Origin: Collinsella aerofaciens
Lineage (GTDB): Bacteria > Actinomycetota > Coriobacteriia > Coriobacteriales > Coriobacteriaceae
Reading direction: 5' to 3'
Length of the DNA stretch: 20,100 nucleotides
NCBI RefSeq assembly: GCF_028209625.1
Contig: NZ_JAQLDU010000021.1
Span: 1 to 20,100, forward strand
Part shown: positions 6,009 to 13,752 of the stretch, piece by piece
Numbering within the stretch: the first letter of the stretch is position 1
How the letters are laid out: each line of letters opens with the position of its first letter
Translations under genes and position numbers: made by a program
The notes under the pieces: generated by a model
The model's input: only the letters and a program-made list of their open reading frames with translations
The model's database searches: none
What the model was told of the DNA's origin: nothing

Positions 6009-6368
6009 CTACAGCAGTGCCTCAGTCCAGGCCGCTTCCTTAAAGCCAGGAATCGCAAAGTCGTCGCCCACCAGCAGCGGGCGCTTAACCAGCATGCCGT
6101 CGGTCGCCAGCAGCTCGTAGCACTCCCGATCCGTCATGCCAGCGTCCAGGCGCGCCTTCAGGCCAAGCTCTCGATACCTCATGCCCGACGAGTTGAAGAA
6201 GCGTCGCACCGGCAGCCCCGAACGAGCAATCCAGGTCGCAAGTTCATCGGCCGCGGGATTGTCCAAAACGATATCGCGGTCGATATACTCTACCCCATGT
6301 TTGTCCAGCCATGCCTTGGCCTTCTTACAGGTCGAGCACTTGGGATATTCAACAAACAATACCGCCAT
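6009..6368 (-). CDS. ArsC/Spx-family thioredoxin-fold reductase
   Basis: A 119-residue cytoplasmic protein of the ArsC-like group (ArsC, Spx, MgsR, YffB). The N-terminal redox motif CSTC (Cys11 and Cys14) follows a short beta strand, and RRFFNSSGMRYRELGLK (55-71) and LVKRPLLV (93-100) are the conserved family blocks. A genuine arsenate reductase would need an arsenite pump or ArsR nearby, and none is present. The CxxC arrangement and length fit the Spx/MgsR or YffB side, so a redox-responsive regulator or a disulfide reductase are both possible. ATG at 6368 has AAAGGA about 6 nt upstream, so the longer open frame is not used. Stop is TAG, and the repeat cluster lies directly downstream. Confidence 0.85.
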   Translation of the reverse strand: MAVLFVEYPKCSTCKKAKAWLDKHGVEYIDRDIVLDNPAADELATWIARSGLPVRRFFNSSGMRYRELGLKARLDAGMTDRECYELLATDGMLVKRPLLVGDDFAIPGFKEAAWTEALL

Positions 6369-6490
6369 GGGATTTCCTTTCTTAGAGAAAACAAGTGTCC
6401 GGAAAACTGCACATCGACGACCACTCGCGATTGCAGCCGTTATTGTAGTCAATGTCGAAGCATAGGCAGTCGCGATGTCTCGTCTTAAGG

Positions 6491-7072
6491 CTAGCGCCTC
6501 GCATGGGCGCCAATCGGCCGAGTCGCATAGTGCACCAACGCCGCTGCCAGCAATACCAGCAGCATCGCGGTGACATAGCCCGCAGCATCGAATCCTAAAT
6601 CGATAACGTCGAAATGCCTGCCGGGAACAAAGATCTTATGTACCTGATCGCCAACGGAGCAGACGGCGCAAAAGAGCAACACGGGCACGCAACGGTAGCA
6701 CACGCTCCACGGACGCCCGGAAAAGCAAACCACGACCACCGAGGCGAACAATCCGACGAAGAAAAACTCTACGGTATGGGCAACGCGACGGACGTTCGTG
6801 CCCACCCACATGCGAATGGAAGCAAGTCGGCCAGACCGTACATTCGAGGCAGCCGAATCGGTGCCCCCGGTCATTCCGCTCTCCGTCTGAGCTTCACCCG
6901 TGGCATCGGCAGCCTGTACGCCCGTAGCTTGACCCTCCACCACACGCGCGGTGGACTCGCTCAGCAACGACGTCTCCACCGCATTTTGCTCCGTCAGCAC
7001 CCAGATGCCCGCCAGCGTTGCAGCGAACAGAACGATCGCGGTCCATCCGATTATTTGTTTTACGCGCGCCAA
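6491..7072 (-). CDS. VanZ-like membrane protein
   Basis: A 193-residue inner-membrane protein starting at TTG (7072), chosen because AGGAGG (7080-7085) lies 7 nt upstream and no ATG serves. The order is: a transmembrane helix at about 8-26; a polar, Ala/Thr/Glu/Gly-rich stretch at 30-80; the VanZ signature blocks HTVEFFFVGLFA (99-110) and GDQVHKIFVPGRHFDVIDLG (141-160); and hydrophobic segments at about 103-118, 126-140 and 164-181. VanZ-type proteins are linked to low-level teicoplanin resistance in enterococci, but most chromosomal members have no known role, and there is no van ligase here. The 50-residue polar loop is longer than I expect for the family. It lies 122 bp upstream of the ArsC-like gene. 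Confidence 0.8.
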   Translation of the reverse strand: MARVKQIIGWTAIVLFAATLAGIWVLTEQNAVETSLLSESTARVVEGQATGVQAADATGEAQTESGMTGGTDSAASNVRSGRLASIRMWVGTNVRRVAHTVEFFFVGLFASVVVVCFSGRPWSVCYRCVPVLLFCAVCSVGDQVHKIFVPGRHFDVIDLGFDAAGYVTAMLLVLLAAALVHYATRPIGAHARR

Positions 7073-7176
7073 GGGCCTACCTCCTTTTTTGAATATCAGC
7101 GAGTGTAGCCCCAAATGACATCGCCACCGTATCAAAATTTGAATCGCAACAGGAAGCGCCAAAGCGGCGCAAACCC

Positions 7177-7782
7177 CTACCCCGCCTCGCGCATCCAGCG
7201 ATCGAACGTCCCCACGCACACGCCCAGGCACTTTGCTGCCTGGCTGCGGGTAATATCGCCTGCCTCATAGCTATCGCGTACCAGCTCAAACTGAGGAGGG
7301 CACGGCTTGCGAGGTCGACCGAAACGGACCCCTCGCGCCCGCGCCGCTGCAATCCCCTCCGCTTGGCGCCGATGAATATTCTCGCGCTCCACCTGCGCCA
7401 CGTAGCTCAGCAGTTGTAGCACAATATCGGCAATCAGGGTATTGGTCACATCCGGCGCGCCGCTGGCCCTGGCGCGCGTGTCAAGCAATGGCATGTCCAA
7501 CACCACAATGGCAACCCCGAGCTCCTTGGTAATGCGTCGCCATTCCTCAAGAATCTCGGAGTAATTACGGCCAAGTCGGTCGATAGAAAGCACCACCAGC
7601 ACGTCCCCGTCTCCCAAGATGTGCAGCAGCTCGCGATACCGCGGGCGATCGAAGTCCTTGCCGCTCGCATGGTCGGCATAAATATTCGCCGAGCCCACGC
7701 CATAGGCGCCCAGCGCATCCAGCTGCCGATTTAGATTCTGATCGCGCGAACTCACCCGCGCATAACCATACACCGTCGCCAT
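7177..7782 (-). CDS. Small serine recombinase (resolvase/invertase family)
   Basis: A 201-residue site-specific recombinase. The catalytic domain begins YGYARVSSRDQ (5-15) with nucleophile Ser11 and Arg9; SIDRLGRNY (66-74) supplies the conserved Asp68, Arg69 and Arg72. The long E-helix runs through AQVERENIHRRQAEGIAAARARG (about 120-151), followed by the linker VRFGRPRK and a C-terminal helix-turn-helix (SQAAKCLGVCVGTFDRWMREAG, 180-201). Size and order match Tn3-type resolvases and Hin/Gin invertases. All key residues are present, so it should be active. ATG at 7782 follows GGGGA; a TTG start at 7812 is possible. No transposase or invertible promoter is visible next to it, but an inverted repeat (7802-7840) lies 20 bp upstream of the start. 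Stop is TAG. Confidence 0.93.
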   Translation of the reverse strand: MATVYGYARVSSRDQNLNRQLDALGAYGVGSANIYADHASGKDFDRPRYRELLHILGDGDVLVVLSIDRLGRNYSEILEEWRRITKELGVAIVVLDMPLLDTRARASGAPDVTNTLIADIVLQLLSYVAQVERENIHRRQAEGIAAARARGVRFGRPRKPCPPQFELVRDSYEAGDITRSQAAKCLGVCVGTFDRWMREAG

Positions 7783-7801
7783 CTCATCCCCGCTTTCTTG
7801 T

Positions 7802-7840
7802 AAACCTGCCAAAAAGGGACAGGTTTATTTTGGTAGGTTT
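7802..7840. repeat. Palindromic repeat, copy A (GGTTTATTTTGG family)
   Basis: Arms 7802-7814 (AAACCTGCCAAAA) and 7828-7840 (TTTTGGTAGGTTT) pair at 12 of 13 positions. The central part holds GGGACAGGTTTATTTTGG. A second copy with the same core and the same 21-nt spacing between the AACCTGCC and GGYAGGTT words lies at 19931-19975. Copy A is directly upstream of the recombinase start. Confidence 0.8.
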
Positions 7841-7902
7841 TACCTCTCGAATAGCAGGTAAGCGGGCGGCCGAGCAGACGGCAAGGTAGCCATGATCCAA
7901 AT

Positions 7903-7934
7903 GCGGAGGGCGGCCCCGAAAGACCGCCCTCCGC
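7903..7934 (-). terminator. Terminator after RNase R
   Basis: A perfect 11-bp stem (7903-7913 with 7924-7934, GCGGAGGGCGG/CCGCCCTCCGC) with a 10-nt loop begins 26 bp after the rnr stop. On the minus strand it is followed by only ATTTGG, so it is a strong hairpin with a weak U-run. Confidence 0.65.
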
Positions 7935-7959
7935 TCTCCCGCCATGAGTCGAGATTTGG

Positions 7960-10095
7960 CTAATGGATAAGCTTAAAGTCCAAGTGCCCACGCGTGGTAT
8001 TGACGCGCGAGACCTCGATAATCACGCGCTGGCCCAGTTCATAGCGAGTCCCCGTGTCGGCGCCCGTCAGCGTAAGCGCATCCTCGTCGAACTCGAACCA
8101 CTCGTTGCCCAGACTCTTGATCGAAACCAAGCCTTCGACCTGCGTCAGGTCCAAGCGCACAAAGAGGCCCATGCTGCTGACCCATGAGACCGTTCCGGCA
8201 TAGCGCTCGCCCAGGCGATCCTCATAGTACTGGGCAATCTTGATCTTTTGCGTCGCATGGCTGGCGGCATCTGCCGCGCGCTCGGCATCGCTGCATGCGC
8301 GGCAGATCTGCGGCAGAATGCGCGGCAGCGACTCGCGCCCCTTGCCGATCAGCCGCGGCGTACGGACCAAGGCGTCCTTGCCGCCGAGCTGCTCATAGGC
8401 CAACCGCAGTTTGAGCACGCGGTGCACCACCAGATCGGGGTAGCGACGGATGGGACTCGTAAAGTGGCAGTAGCACGGCGCGGCGAGCGCAAAGTGGCCC
8501 TCGTTGCGCGGCTTGTACAGCGCGCGCTGCATGCTGCGCAGAAGCAGCGTGTTGACGAGCGGTGCGTTTGCCGTACCGGCGGCAGCATCAACTGCAGCCT
8601 GCAGCTCATCGGGACTCCCCAGGGCAATACCGGCAGCACGGCGATCGTCGATGATGCCCAGCTGCGCCAGCGCAACGGCGGCACCGTGCAGGCTATCGGG
8701 GCTCGGATCCTCATGCACGCGATAGCAGGCCTCGATATCACGGTCTGCCAGCCACTCTGCAACGCACTCGTTGGCGAGCAGCATGGCTTCCTCGATAAGC
8801 GACGTGGCACACGAACGCTCGCGCGCCACAATCTGCACGGGTACTCCGTCCTCATCCAATAGAGCGCGAATCTCGGCCGTGTCAAAATCGACTGAGCCGC
8901 GGACGCGACGAATACGACGGCGAAGTTCGGCGAGTTCGTTGGCGGCGACAAGGAAATTGCCGAGGTCGACGTTGCAGCCGCGGGCGGCCTTCTCGCACGC
9001 AAGACCGCGCTCAAGCGCCTCCTCGCGCGAGGCCTCAGCAGCCGCAACATCCTCGGCCGCACCCTCCAGCACCCCATACTCCACCGCGCCGGCACGCACC
9101 AGCAGCGCCTCGGCGCCGTCATAGTCCATACGCACACGCGAGCGAATCACGCTGGGGTACGGATCGTAATGCCGCACGCGACCCTGCGCATCGAGCTCAA
9201 AGTCAACGGTAAACGCTAGACGGTCCTCGTCAGGGCGAAGCGAACACAGGTCACAGGACAGGCGTTCGGGCAGCATGGGAAGCACGCGATCGGCCAGATA
9301 CACCGATGTCGTACGATGGCGAGCCTCAAGATCGATATGCCCGTCCCAAGCCACATAGTGAGAAACGTCAGCGATATGCACACCCAGCTTGTAGCCACCC
9401 TCGGGCGTGCGCTCAAGCGAAATGGCATCGTCAAAGTCGCGCGCGTCGACCGGGTCGATCGTGATGACAAAGCGGTCGCGCAGATCGCGGCGGAGCGGGT
9501 CCTTAAGCGCCGCGGACACATCGAGCGAAAGTCCCTCGGCCTCGTCCAGCGCGGCCTCGGGATAGCTATCGGTATAGCCGTAACGCGCCATCACGTATTG
9601 AACGCCCAAATCGGGCGCGTCATCTCCGCCAATGCGGCGTTCGATCGTCACGGTGCCCGATTCCAGGCGCGTCGGGTAGGTCAAAATGCGCGCGACAACG
9701 GCATCACCCGGGTGGACGCCCAGACGATCCGCCGAGGTATCCTCGGGCAGAATGAAGAAGTCGGCCTTCAGGCGCGAATCGAGCGGCTCGATCACACCGA
9801 GCGGACCAGCGGTCTGGTACGTACCCACCACGCTTATGGCTGCGCGCTCAACCACGCCTTCGATCACGGCGCGCCGCTCACCGTGCGGGCTGTTCTTAAT
9901 GCTCACGGCAACGGTATCGCCATCCATGATCTCGCGCTTACCGCGGCCCATGACCTTGTAGTCGCCGTTTTCGGTTACAACGTAGGCGCTATGCTCATGG
10001 AGCTGCACGCGCCCGGTCAGGCTCGGACGGCGTTCGCTGCGCACCGGCCCGCGCTTATTGCGAGCTCCACGCTTATGCTTGTTATTGCGCCCCAT
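7960..10095 (-). CDS. rnr: Ribonuclease R (3'-5' exoribonuclease)
   Basis: A 711-residue processive exonuclease of the RNase II/R family that degrades structured RNA, rRNA and tmRNA-released messages. Order: a basic N-terminal tail (1-25), two cold-shock-type OB folds (about 26-165), the RNB catalytic domain, and an S1 domain at about 635-710 (RYAGTVSWVSSMGLFVRL). The RNB motif IDPVDARDFDDA (213-224) carries the metal-binding aspartates Asp214, Asp220, Asp222 and Asp223. HFTSPIRRYPDLVVHR is the other conserved block. ATG at 10095 has AAGGAGG 4 nt upstream. It is 135 bp downstream of ftsX, with a terminator between, so it needs its own promoter; I see no convincing one. Stop is TAG. It is somewhat shorter than E. 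coli RNase R (about 810) because the N- and C-terminal extensions are small. Confidence 0.96.
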   Translation of the reverse strand: MGRNNKHKRGARNKRGPVRSERRPSLTGRVQLHEHSAYVVTENGDYKVMGRGKREIMDGDTVAVSIKNSPHGERRAVIEGVVERAAISVVGTYQTAGPLGVIEPLDSRLKADFFILPEDTSADRLGVHPGDAVVARILTYPTRLESGTVTIERRIGGDDAPDLGVQYVMARYGYTDSYPEAALDEAEGLSLDVSAALKDPLRRDLRDRFVITIDPVDARDFDDAISLERTPEGGYKLGVHIADVSHYVAWDGHIDLEARHRTTSVYLADRVLPMLPERLSCDLCSLRPDEDRLAFTVDFELDAQGRVRHYDPYPSVIRSRVRMDYDGAEALLVRAGAVEYGVLEGAAEDVAAAEASREEALERGLACEKAARGCNVDLGNFLVAANELAELRRRIRRVRGSVDFDTAEIRALLDEDGVPVQIVARERSCATSLIEEAMLLANECVAEWLADRDIEACYRVHEDPSPDSLHGAAVALAQLGIIDDRRAAGIALGSPDELQAAVDAAAGTANAPLVNTLLLRSMQRALYKPRNEGHFALAAPCYCHFTSPIRRYPDLVVHRVLKLRLAYEQLGGKDALVRTPRLIGKGRESLPRILPQICRACSDAERAADAASHATQKIKIAQYYEDRLGERYAGTVSWVSSMGLFVRLDLTQVEGLVSIKSLGNEWFEFDEDALTLTGADTGTRYELGQRVIIEVSRVNTTRGHLDFKLIH

Positions 10096-10172
10096 GGCGC
10101 CTCCTTGCTATCGATGACGAACTCCAAAGAGTCTACCCAAATGATTCGCTTTCCTGCCGTTCCCTTGGGATC

Positions 10173-10206
10173 AAAAAACGGGCCGCCCCATAAGAGACGA
10201 CCCGTT
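10173..10206 (-). terminator. Intrinsic terminator of ftsEX
   Basis: An 11-bp stem including two G-U pairs (10177-10187 with 10196-10206; AACGGG/CCCGTT perfect at the base), 8-nt loop, followed by TTTTTT on the minus strand. It begins 24 bp after the ftsX stop. Confidence 0.85.
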
Positions 10207-10230
10207 GGAAGGGATGAATTCCAGGCATGC

Positions 10231-11151
10231 CTACACGCGCAGGTAGCGGCGCATGGCTATGGCAGAACCAAAGAGACCGATAATCACACCGACCAGAATC
10301 AGCGCAGCATAGGTCACCAGGTAGTACTGCATCGGCAGGGCAAACGACATCCAGCCGATGCTCTCCTGCAAACGCGGAATCATCAGATTGCGCAGCAGCT
10401 CCAGAACGCCGATGGAAAGCAGCGAGCCCAAAATGGCCTGCAGTACGCCCTCGGTGATAAACGGGCCGCGAATGAAGCCGTTGCTGGCGCCGACCAGACG
10501 CATAATCGCAATCTCACGACGACGCGCCGTGATGGACAGGCGAATCGTGTTGTTGATGAAGATGAATGCGATAAAGGTCAGAAGGCCAACGAGCACCACG
10601 GCGGCGATGCGGATGTAGTTGGTCACCTGGAACAGGCGGCTCACTTCCTCCTGGCCGTACAGCACGCTCGCGTTGACGTCGCCGTCATCCGCGATCTTCT
10701 GGAAGTCGGCGTTCTTCTTGAGCTTCTCTGCCGTGCTCTCGACCTTGGACGGATCGTCCATCTCAATTGCAAACGAAGCCGGCAGCGGGTTCTGGCCATC
10801 GAGCGCGCTCATGGTGGCGTCGGCGTTGCCCGACATCTTGCTCGTATACTCGGCCAGCGCGTCGTCCTTGTCCTTATAGGTCACGGACTTGACGTTATTC
10901 CACGTCTTAAGCTCGGCCTCAAAAGCCTGAACATCGGCCTGATCGGCGTCATCGCTAATGAACGCGTTGATGACAACCTGATCCTCGACGGTGCCGATCA
11001 CGGAGTTCAGCATCGCGGAGCCCATGATGAACAGGCCGATGATAAACAGCGAAAGGAAGATCGTGATGACGGCGCCGAGCGAGGTAGTCCAGTTACGGAA
11101 GAAGTGACTGATTGCCTCTTTGAAGGAGTAGCCCACGTTAGTTGGTGCCAT
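10231..11151 (-). CDS. ftsX: Cell division protein FtsX
   Basis: FtsX is the membrane partner of FtsE; the complex acts at the septum to switch on peptidoglycan hydrolases. The 306-residue protein has the standard layout: cytoplasmic N-terminus, TM1 at about 24-46, an extracellular domain (about 47-178, with acidic patches) and then three helices at about 181-201, 231-253 and 279-299. Between TM2 and TM3 lies the conserved cytoplasmic segment NNTIRLSITARRREIAIMRL(V). ATG at 11151 overlaps the end of ftsE by 14 nt, and GGGGAGG lies about 12 nt upstream within ftsE, so translation is likely coupled. Stop is TAG. Confidence 0.95.
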   Translation of the reverse strand: MAPTNVGYSFKEAISHFFRNWTTSLGAVITIFLSLFIIGLFIMGSAMLNSVIGTVEDQVVINAFISDDADQADVQAFEAELKTWNNVKSVTYKDKDDALAEYTSKMSGNADATMSALDGQNPLPASFAIEMDDPSKVESTAEKLKKNADFQKIADDGDVNASVLYGQEEVSRLFQVTNYIRIAAVVLVGLLTFIAFIFINNTIRLSITARRREIAIMRLVGASNGFIRGPFITEGVLQAILGSLLSIGVLELLRNLMIPRLQESIGWMSFALPMQYYLVTYAALILVGVIIGLFGSAIAMRRYLRV

Positions 11152-12358
11152 AGTTGCCGTAACCTCCCCTCTCCTGGTCGCGGATAACGTGGCCGCCCTC
11201 GAGGGCGATCACGCGACGGTGCATGCTATCGACCATCTCGCGGTCGTGCGTGGCGACGATCACGGTGGTGCCGGTGCGGTTAATACGCTCGAGCAGCTTC
11301 ATGATGCCCAGCGAGATCGCCGGGTCGAGGTTACCCGTGGGCTCGTCGCAGATCAGCAGCGGCGGACGGTTGACCATAGCGCGGGCGACGGCGACGCGCT
11401 GCTGCTCGCCACCGGAAAGCTGGTCGGGCAGCGAGTCCGTCTGATCGGCCAGACCGACCAGACGCAGCACCTCGGGCACCTGGCTGCGAATGACGCCCTT
11501 GGGCTTGCCGATGCACTGCAGGGCAAACGCCACGTTTTCGTAGGCGGTCTTTTGCGGCAGAAGCTTAAAGTCCTGGAACACGGCGCCAATCTGGCGGCGC
11601 AGGAACGGAACCTTGCGGTTCTTGATCTTCATGAGGTCCTGACCGGCAACCAGGATGCGGCCACTTGTCGGCTTGACGTCGCGGTTGAGCGTCGACAGCA
11701 GCGTGGTCTTACCCGAGCCGGAGTGACCGACCAGGAAGACGAACTCGCCCGGATAGATCTCGATGTTGATGTCGTCGAGCGCGGGCTTGTTGGGCTGTGC
11801 CGGATAGATCTTGGTGACATGCTCCATAAGGATGACGGGCTCGACACCGGCCTGCTTGGCCATCTTCTTGCGGCTGGCCTGCGGATCGATGGGCGCAAAC
11901 ACCGACGTAAAATCGGGGTTGTTGAGCGCGTTATCGAGGCTTGCGACCTCGGCCGCCTGATCGCTCTCGACCACCGGGGCAGCAGGCTGCGTGGGATCGG
12001 GAATGGCGGCAAAGAGACCGGACTGCGCAGACTGAGGAACCGGCGTCGCAGGGGCCATGGGGTCGGGAATGCCGGCCATGGTAGGCTGCGGCGTGGCGGC
12101 GCCAGCCTGAGGCTGCTCCACGCGAGCGGTCACGGCCTGAACGGGCTCAAAACCCGCCGTGCCGGAAAGCGCGACATCGCTGGTGGGATTGTAGGCAAAG
12201 GGATCGGATGCCGGCTGTGCCTGATCTGCCGGCTGAGTGGGGGCCTGAGCAACAGGCTGGCCCTCTGAATCCGGAGTGGCGAAACGACTGCCCTGGACGC
12301 CTGTCTGCGTCTTGGGGGCATCATCGCCCGCACCGGAGGTACGGAAGTGGTTACCCAC
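11138..12358 (-). CDS. ftsE: Cell division ATP-binding protein FtsE with a long N-terminal extension
   Basis: The ABC ATPase of the FtsEX complex. Residues about 173-400 form the normal FtsE: VILMEHVTKIYP (175-186), Walker A GHSGSGKTT (211-219), Q-loop Gln262, signature LSGGEQQ (314-320), Walker B LLICDEP with Glu339 and H-loop His371. FtsE is usually about 220-230 residues; here 406. The extra N-terminal 170 residues are rich in Pro, Ala, Gln and Thr, without predicted helices except near 135-150, and contain a repeated phrase (AGIPDPMAPA at 95-104, AAIPDPTQPA at 117-126). The GTG start at 12358 is supported by AAGGAG 5 nt upstream, and the frame is open throughout. Met166 (MAKQAGVEPVILMEH) could be an alternative start giving a normal-length protein. 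It overlaps ftsX by 14 nt. Stop is TAA. Confidence 0.93.
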   Translation of the reverse strand: MGNHFRTSGAGDDAPKTQTGVQGSRFATPDSEGQPVAQAPTQPADQAQPASDPFAYNPTSDVALSGTAGFEPVQAVTARVEQPQAGAATPQPTMAGIPDPMAPATPVPQSAQSGLFAAIPDPTQPAAPVVESDQAAEVASLDNALNNPDFTSVFAPIDPQASRKKMAKQAGVEPVILMEHVTKIYPAQPNKPALDDINIEIYPGEFVFLVGHSGSGKTTLLSTLNRDVKPTSGRILVAGQDLMKIKNRKVPFLRRQIGAVFQDFKLLPQKTAYENVAFALQCIGKPKGVIRSQVPEVLRLVGLADQTDSLPDQLSGGEQQRVAVARAMVNRPPLLICDEPTGNLDPAISLGIMKLLERINRTGTTVIVATHDREMVDSMHRRVIALEGGHVIRDQERGGYGNYGTN

Positions 12359-12727
12359 TGGTGCTCCTTATCGTCGTGCGTTTAAACTACATGAGCGCTT
12401 TACATTTTAGCAGCATTAGCTTTGCTGCACATAAGAAGCATGGCGGGCTTTGGGATCCCACCGGCCGGGCGCAGGGTTACCTCCCAAATCGTCCTCGCGC
12501 ATGGCCGGCATTTGTCCTGCTCCTGCGGAGCTGCGGACAAACGCCGGCCTGCGCTGCGGAAAGATTTGGGAGGTAACCCTGCGCCCGGCCTGCGGCTACT
12601 ATGGGGCCGACGCACCAACTTGAGATGCTGCGCATACAAAGTTGGAAGGGTCTGAATTGCACTTTGTTGGGATGGGCCCGTTTCCCCATGGGAACTTTGC
12701 TTGGCAGGACTCTAATTTAAATTCAAC
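12359..12727. other. Intergenic region between transketolase terminator and ftsE
   Basis: No gene is supported. It contains the 128-bp hairpin element at 12463-12590, a smaller inverted repeat CCAACTT/AAGTTGG (about 12615-12645), and an AT-rich stretch (12380-12425) that probably holds the ftsE promoter: TAAAAT on the minus strand near 12404-12409 could be its -10, but the -35 is poor. Open frames on both strands here share the reading GRAQGYLPN only because of the palindrome. Confidence 0.6.
12463..12590. repeat. 128-bp long hairpin element with perfect 28-bp outer arms
   Basis: Outer arms 12463-12490 and 12563-12590 are exact reverse complements (28 of 28; GGCCGGGCGCAGGGTTACCT onward). Inside, 12497-12517 and 12535-12554 pair with one mismatch and one bulge, and the tip GCTCC-TGC-GGAGC (12519-12531) pairs again. 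The whole can fold as one long, nearly continuous stem. There is no T-run on either strand and no coding gene inside. It resembles a miniature inverted-repeat element or a large REP/BIME-type structure. Confidence 0.85.
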
Positions 12728-12762
12728 AAAAACAGGGGCGCCCTCTTTGGGGATGCCCCTGT
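12728..12762 (-). terminator. Intrinsic terminator of the transketolase operon
   Basis: ACAGGGGC (12732-12739) pairs with GCCCCTGT (12755-12762), and the minus-strand product ends in TTTTTGTTG. It lies 48 bp after the transketolase C-subunit stop. Confidence 0.9.
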
Positions 12763-12809
12763 TCTGGCTTGGATGTGGTTGTTGAGACGATACTTTACCT
12801 CGTCTTGCC

Positions 12810-13751
12810 TTATGCCAAGAACTCCTTGGTGGTCGCCACGATGTTGGCGGCGTCCAGGCCATACTTGTGCAGGAGCTCGGCGCCCGGGCCGGACTCGCCA
12901 AAGGTATCGTTGACGCCAATCTTCTTGAGCGGCGTCGGGCACTGCTCGCACAGGACATCAGCAACGGCGCTGCCCAGGCCACCGATCACAGAGTGCTCCT
13001 CGACGGTCACGACGTGGCCGGTCTTGGTGGCGCTCTTGACGATCAGGTCGGCATCGATGGGCTTGATGGTGTGCATGTTGATGACCTCGGCGTCGATGCC
13101 CTCGGCAGCGAGCTGCTCGGCGGCCTCGAGAGCCTCGCCGACCATCAGGCCGCAGGCGATGATGGTCACATCGGCGCCCTCGCGCATGACAATGCCCTTA
13201 CCCAACTCGAACTTGTAGGTCTCGGGGTCGTTGATAACCGGCGAGGCCAAACGGGCGAAGCGCATGTACACCGGACCGTCGCACTCGTAGGCGGCGCGCG
13301 TCACGGCGCGGGCCTCCACGTCGTCGGCGGGAACAATTACGGTCATGCCGGGGATGACGCGCATGAGGGCGATATCCTCGCAGCACTGGTGCGTGGCGCC
13401 GTCCTCGCCCACCGAGATGCCGGCGTGCGTGGCACCGATCTTGACGTTGAGGTGCGGGTAGCCGATGGAGTTGCGGACCTGCTCAAAGGCGCGACCGGCG
13501 GCGAACATGGCAAAGGTACTCGCGAAGGCAACACGACCAGTGGTCGCGATACCGGCGGCGACGCCCATCAGGTTGCTCTCGGCGATACCCACGTCGAAGA
13601 AGCGGTCGGGGCAAGCGGCCTTAAACTTACCGGTCTGCGTGGCGGCGGCCAGGTCGGCGTCGAGGACCACAAAGTCATCGTGCTCGTTGGCGAGCTCGAC
13701 GAGGGCCTCGCCGTAGCTTACGCGCGTGGCGATTTTCTTGACGTCTGCCAT
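12810..13751 (-). CDS. Transketolase, C-terminal subunit
   Basis: The second half of a split transketolase: pyrimidine-binding (Pyr) domain plus C-terminal domain, 313 residues. It acts with the upstream N-terminal subunit in the non-oxidative pentose phosphate pathway. GIAESNLMGVAAG (55-67) carries the catalytic Glu58 that activates thiamine diphosphate, and AFASTFAMFAAGRAFEQVRNS (75-95) and ATHAGISVGEDGATHQ (107-122) are the family blocks. The C-terminal swivel domain starts near residue 190 (GADVTIIACGLMVGEALEAAE). ATG at 13751 is one base after the TAG of the N-subunit gene, and the ribosome binding site lies inside the end of that gene, so the two are coupled for 1:1 synthesis. A DXS-like synthase is excluded by the split and by sequence. 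Stop is TAA. Confidence 0.94.
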   Translation of the reverse strand: MADVKKIATRVSYGEALVELANEHDDFVVLDADLAAATQTGKFKAACPDRFFDVGIAESNLMGVAAGIATTGRVAFASTFAMFAAGRAFEQVRNSIGYPHLNVKIGATHAGISVGEDGATHQCCEDIALMRVIPGMTVIVPADDVEARAVTRAAYECDGPVYMRFARLASPVINDPETYKFELGKGIVMREGADVTIIACGLMVGEALEAAEQLAAEGIDAEVINMHTIKPIDADLIVKSATKTGHVVTVEEHSVIGGLGSAVADVLCEQCPTPLKKIGVNDTFGESGPGAELLHKYGLDAANIVATTKEFLA

Positions 13752-13752
13752 C

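Noticed and set aside
6009..7782. Arsenic or glycopeptide resistance island
   Set aside because: ArsC-like and VanZ-like genes are present but there is no arsB, arsR, vanA-type ligase or two-component system, and each family has many members unrelated to resistance.
9316..11187. A 623-codon plus-strand open frame opposite rnr and ftsX
   Set aside because: It spans two clear genes and their intergenic terminator on the other strand and resembles no protein family.
12208..12689. Short open frames on both strands sharing GRAQGYLPN and RFGR
   Set aside because: The shared peptide is produced by the perfect inverted repeat read on each strand. No ribosome binding sites or family likeness.
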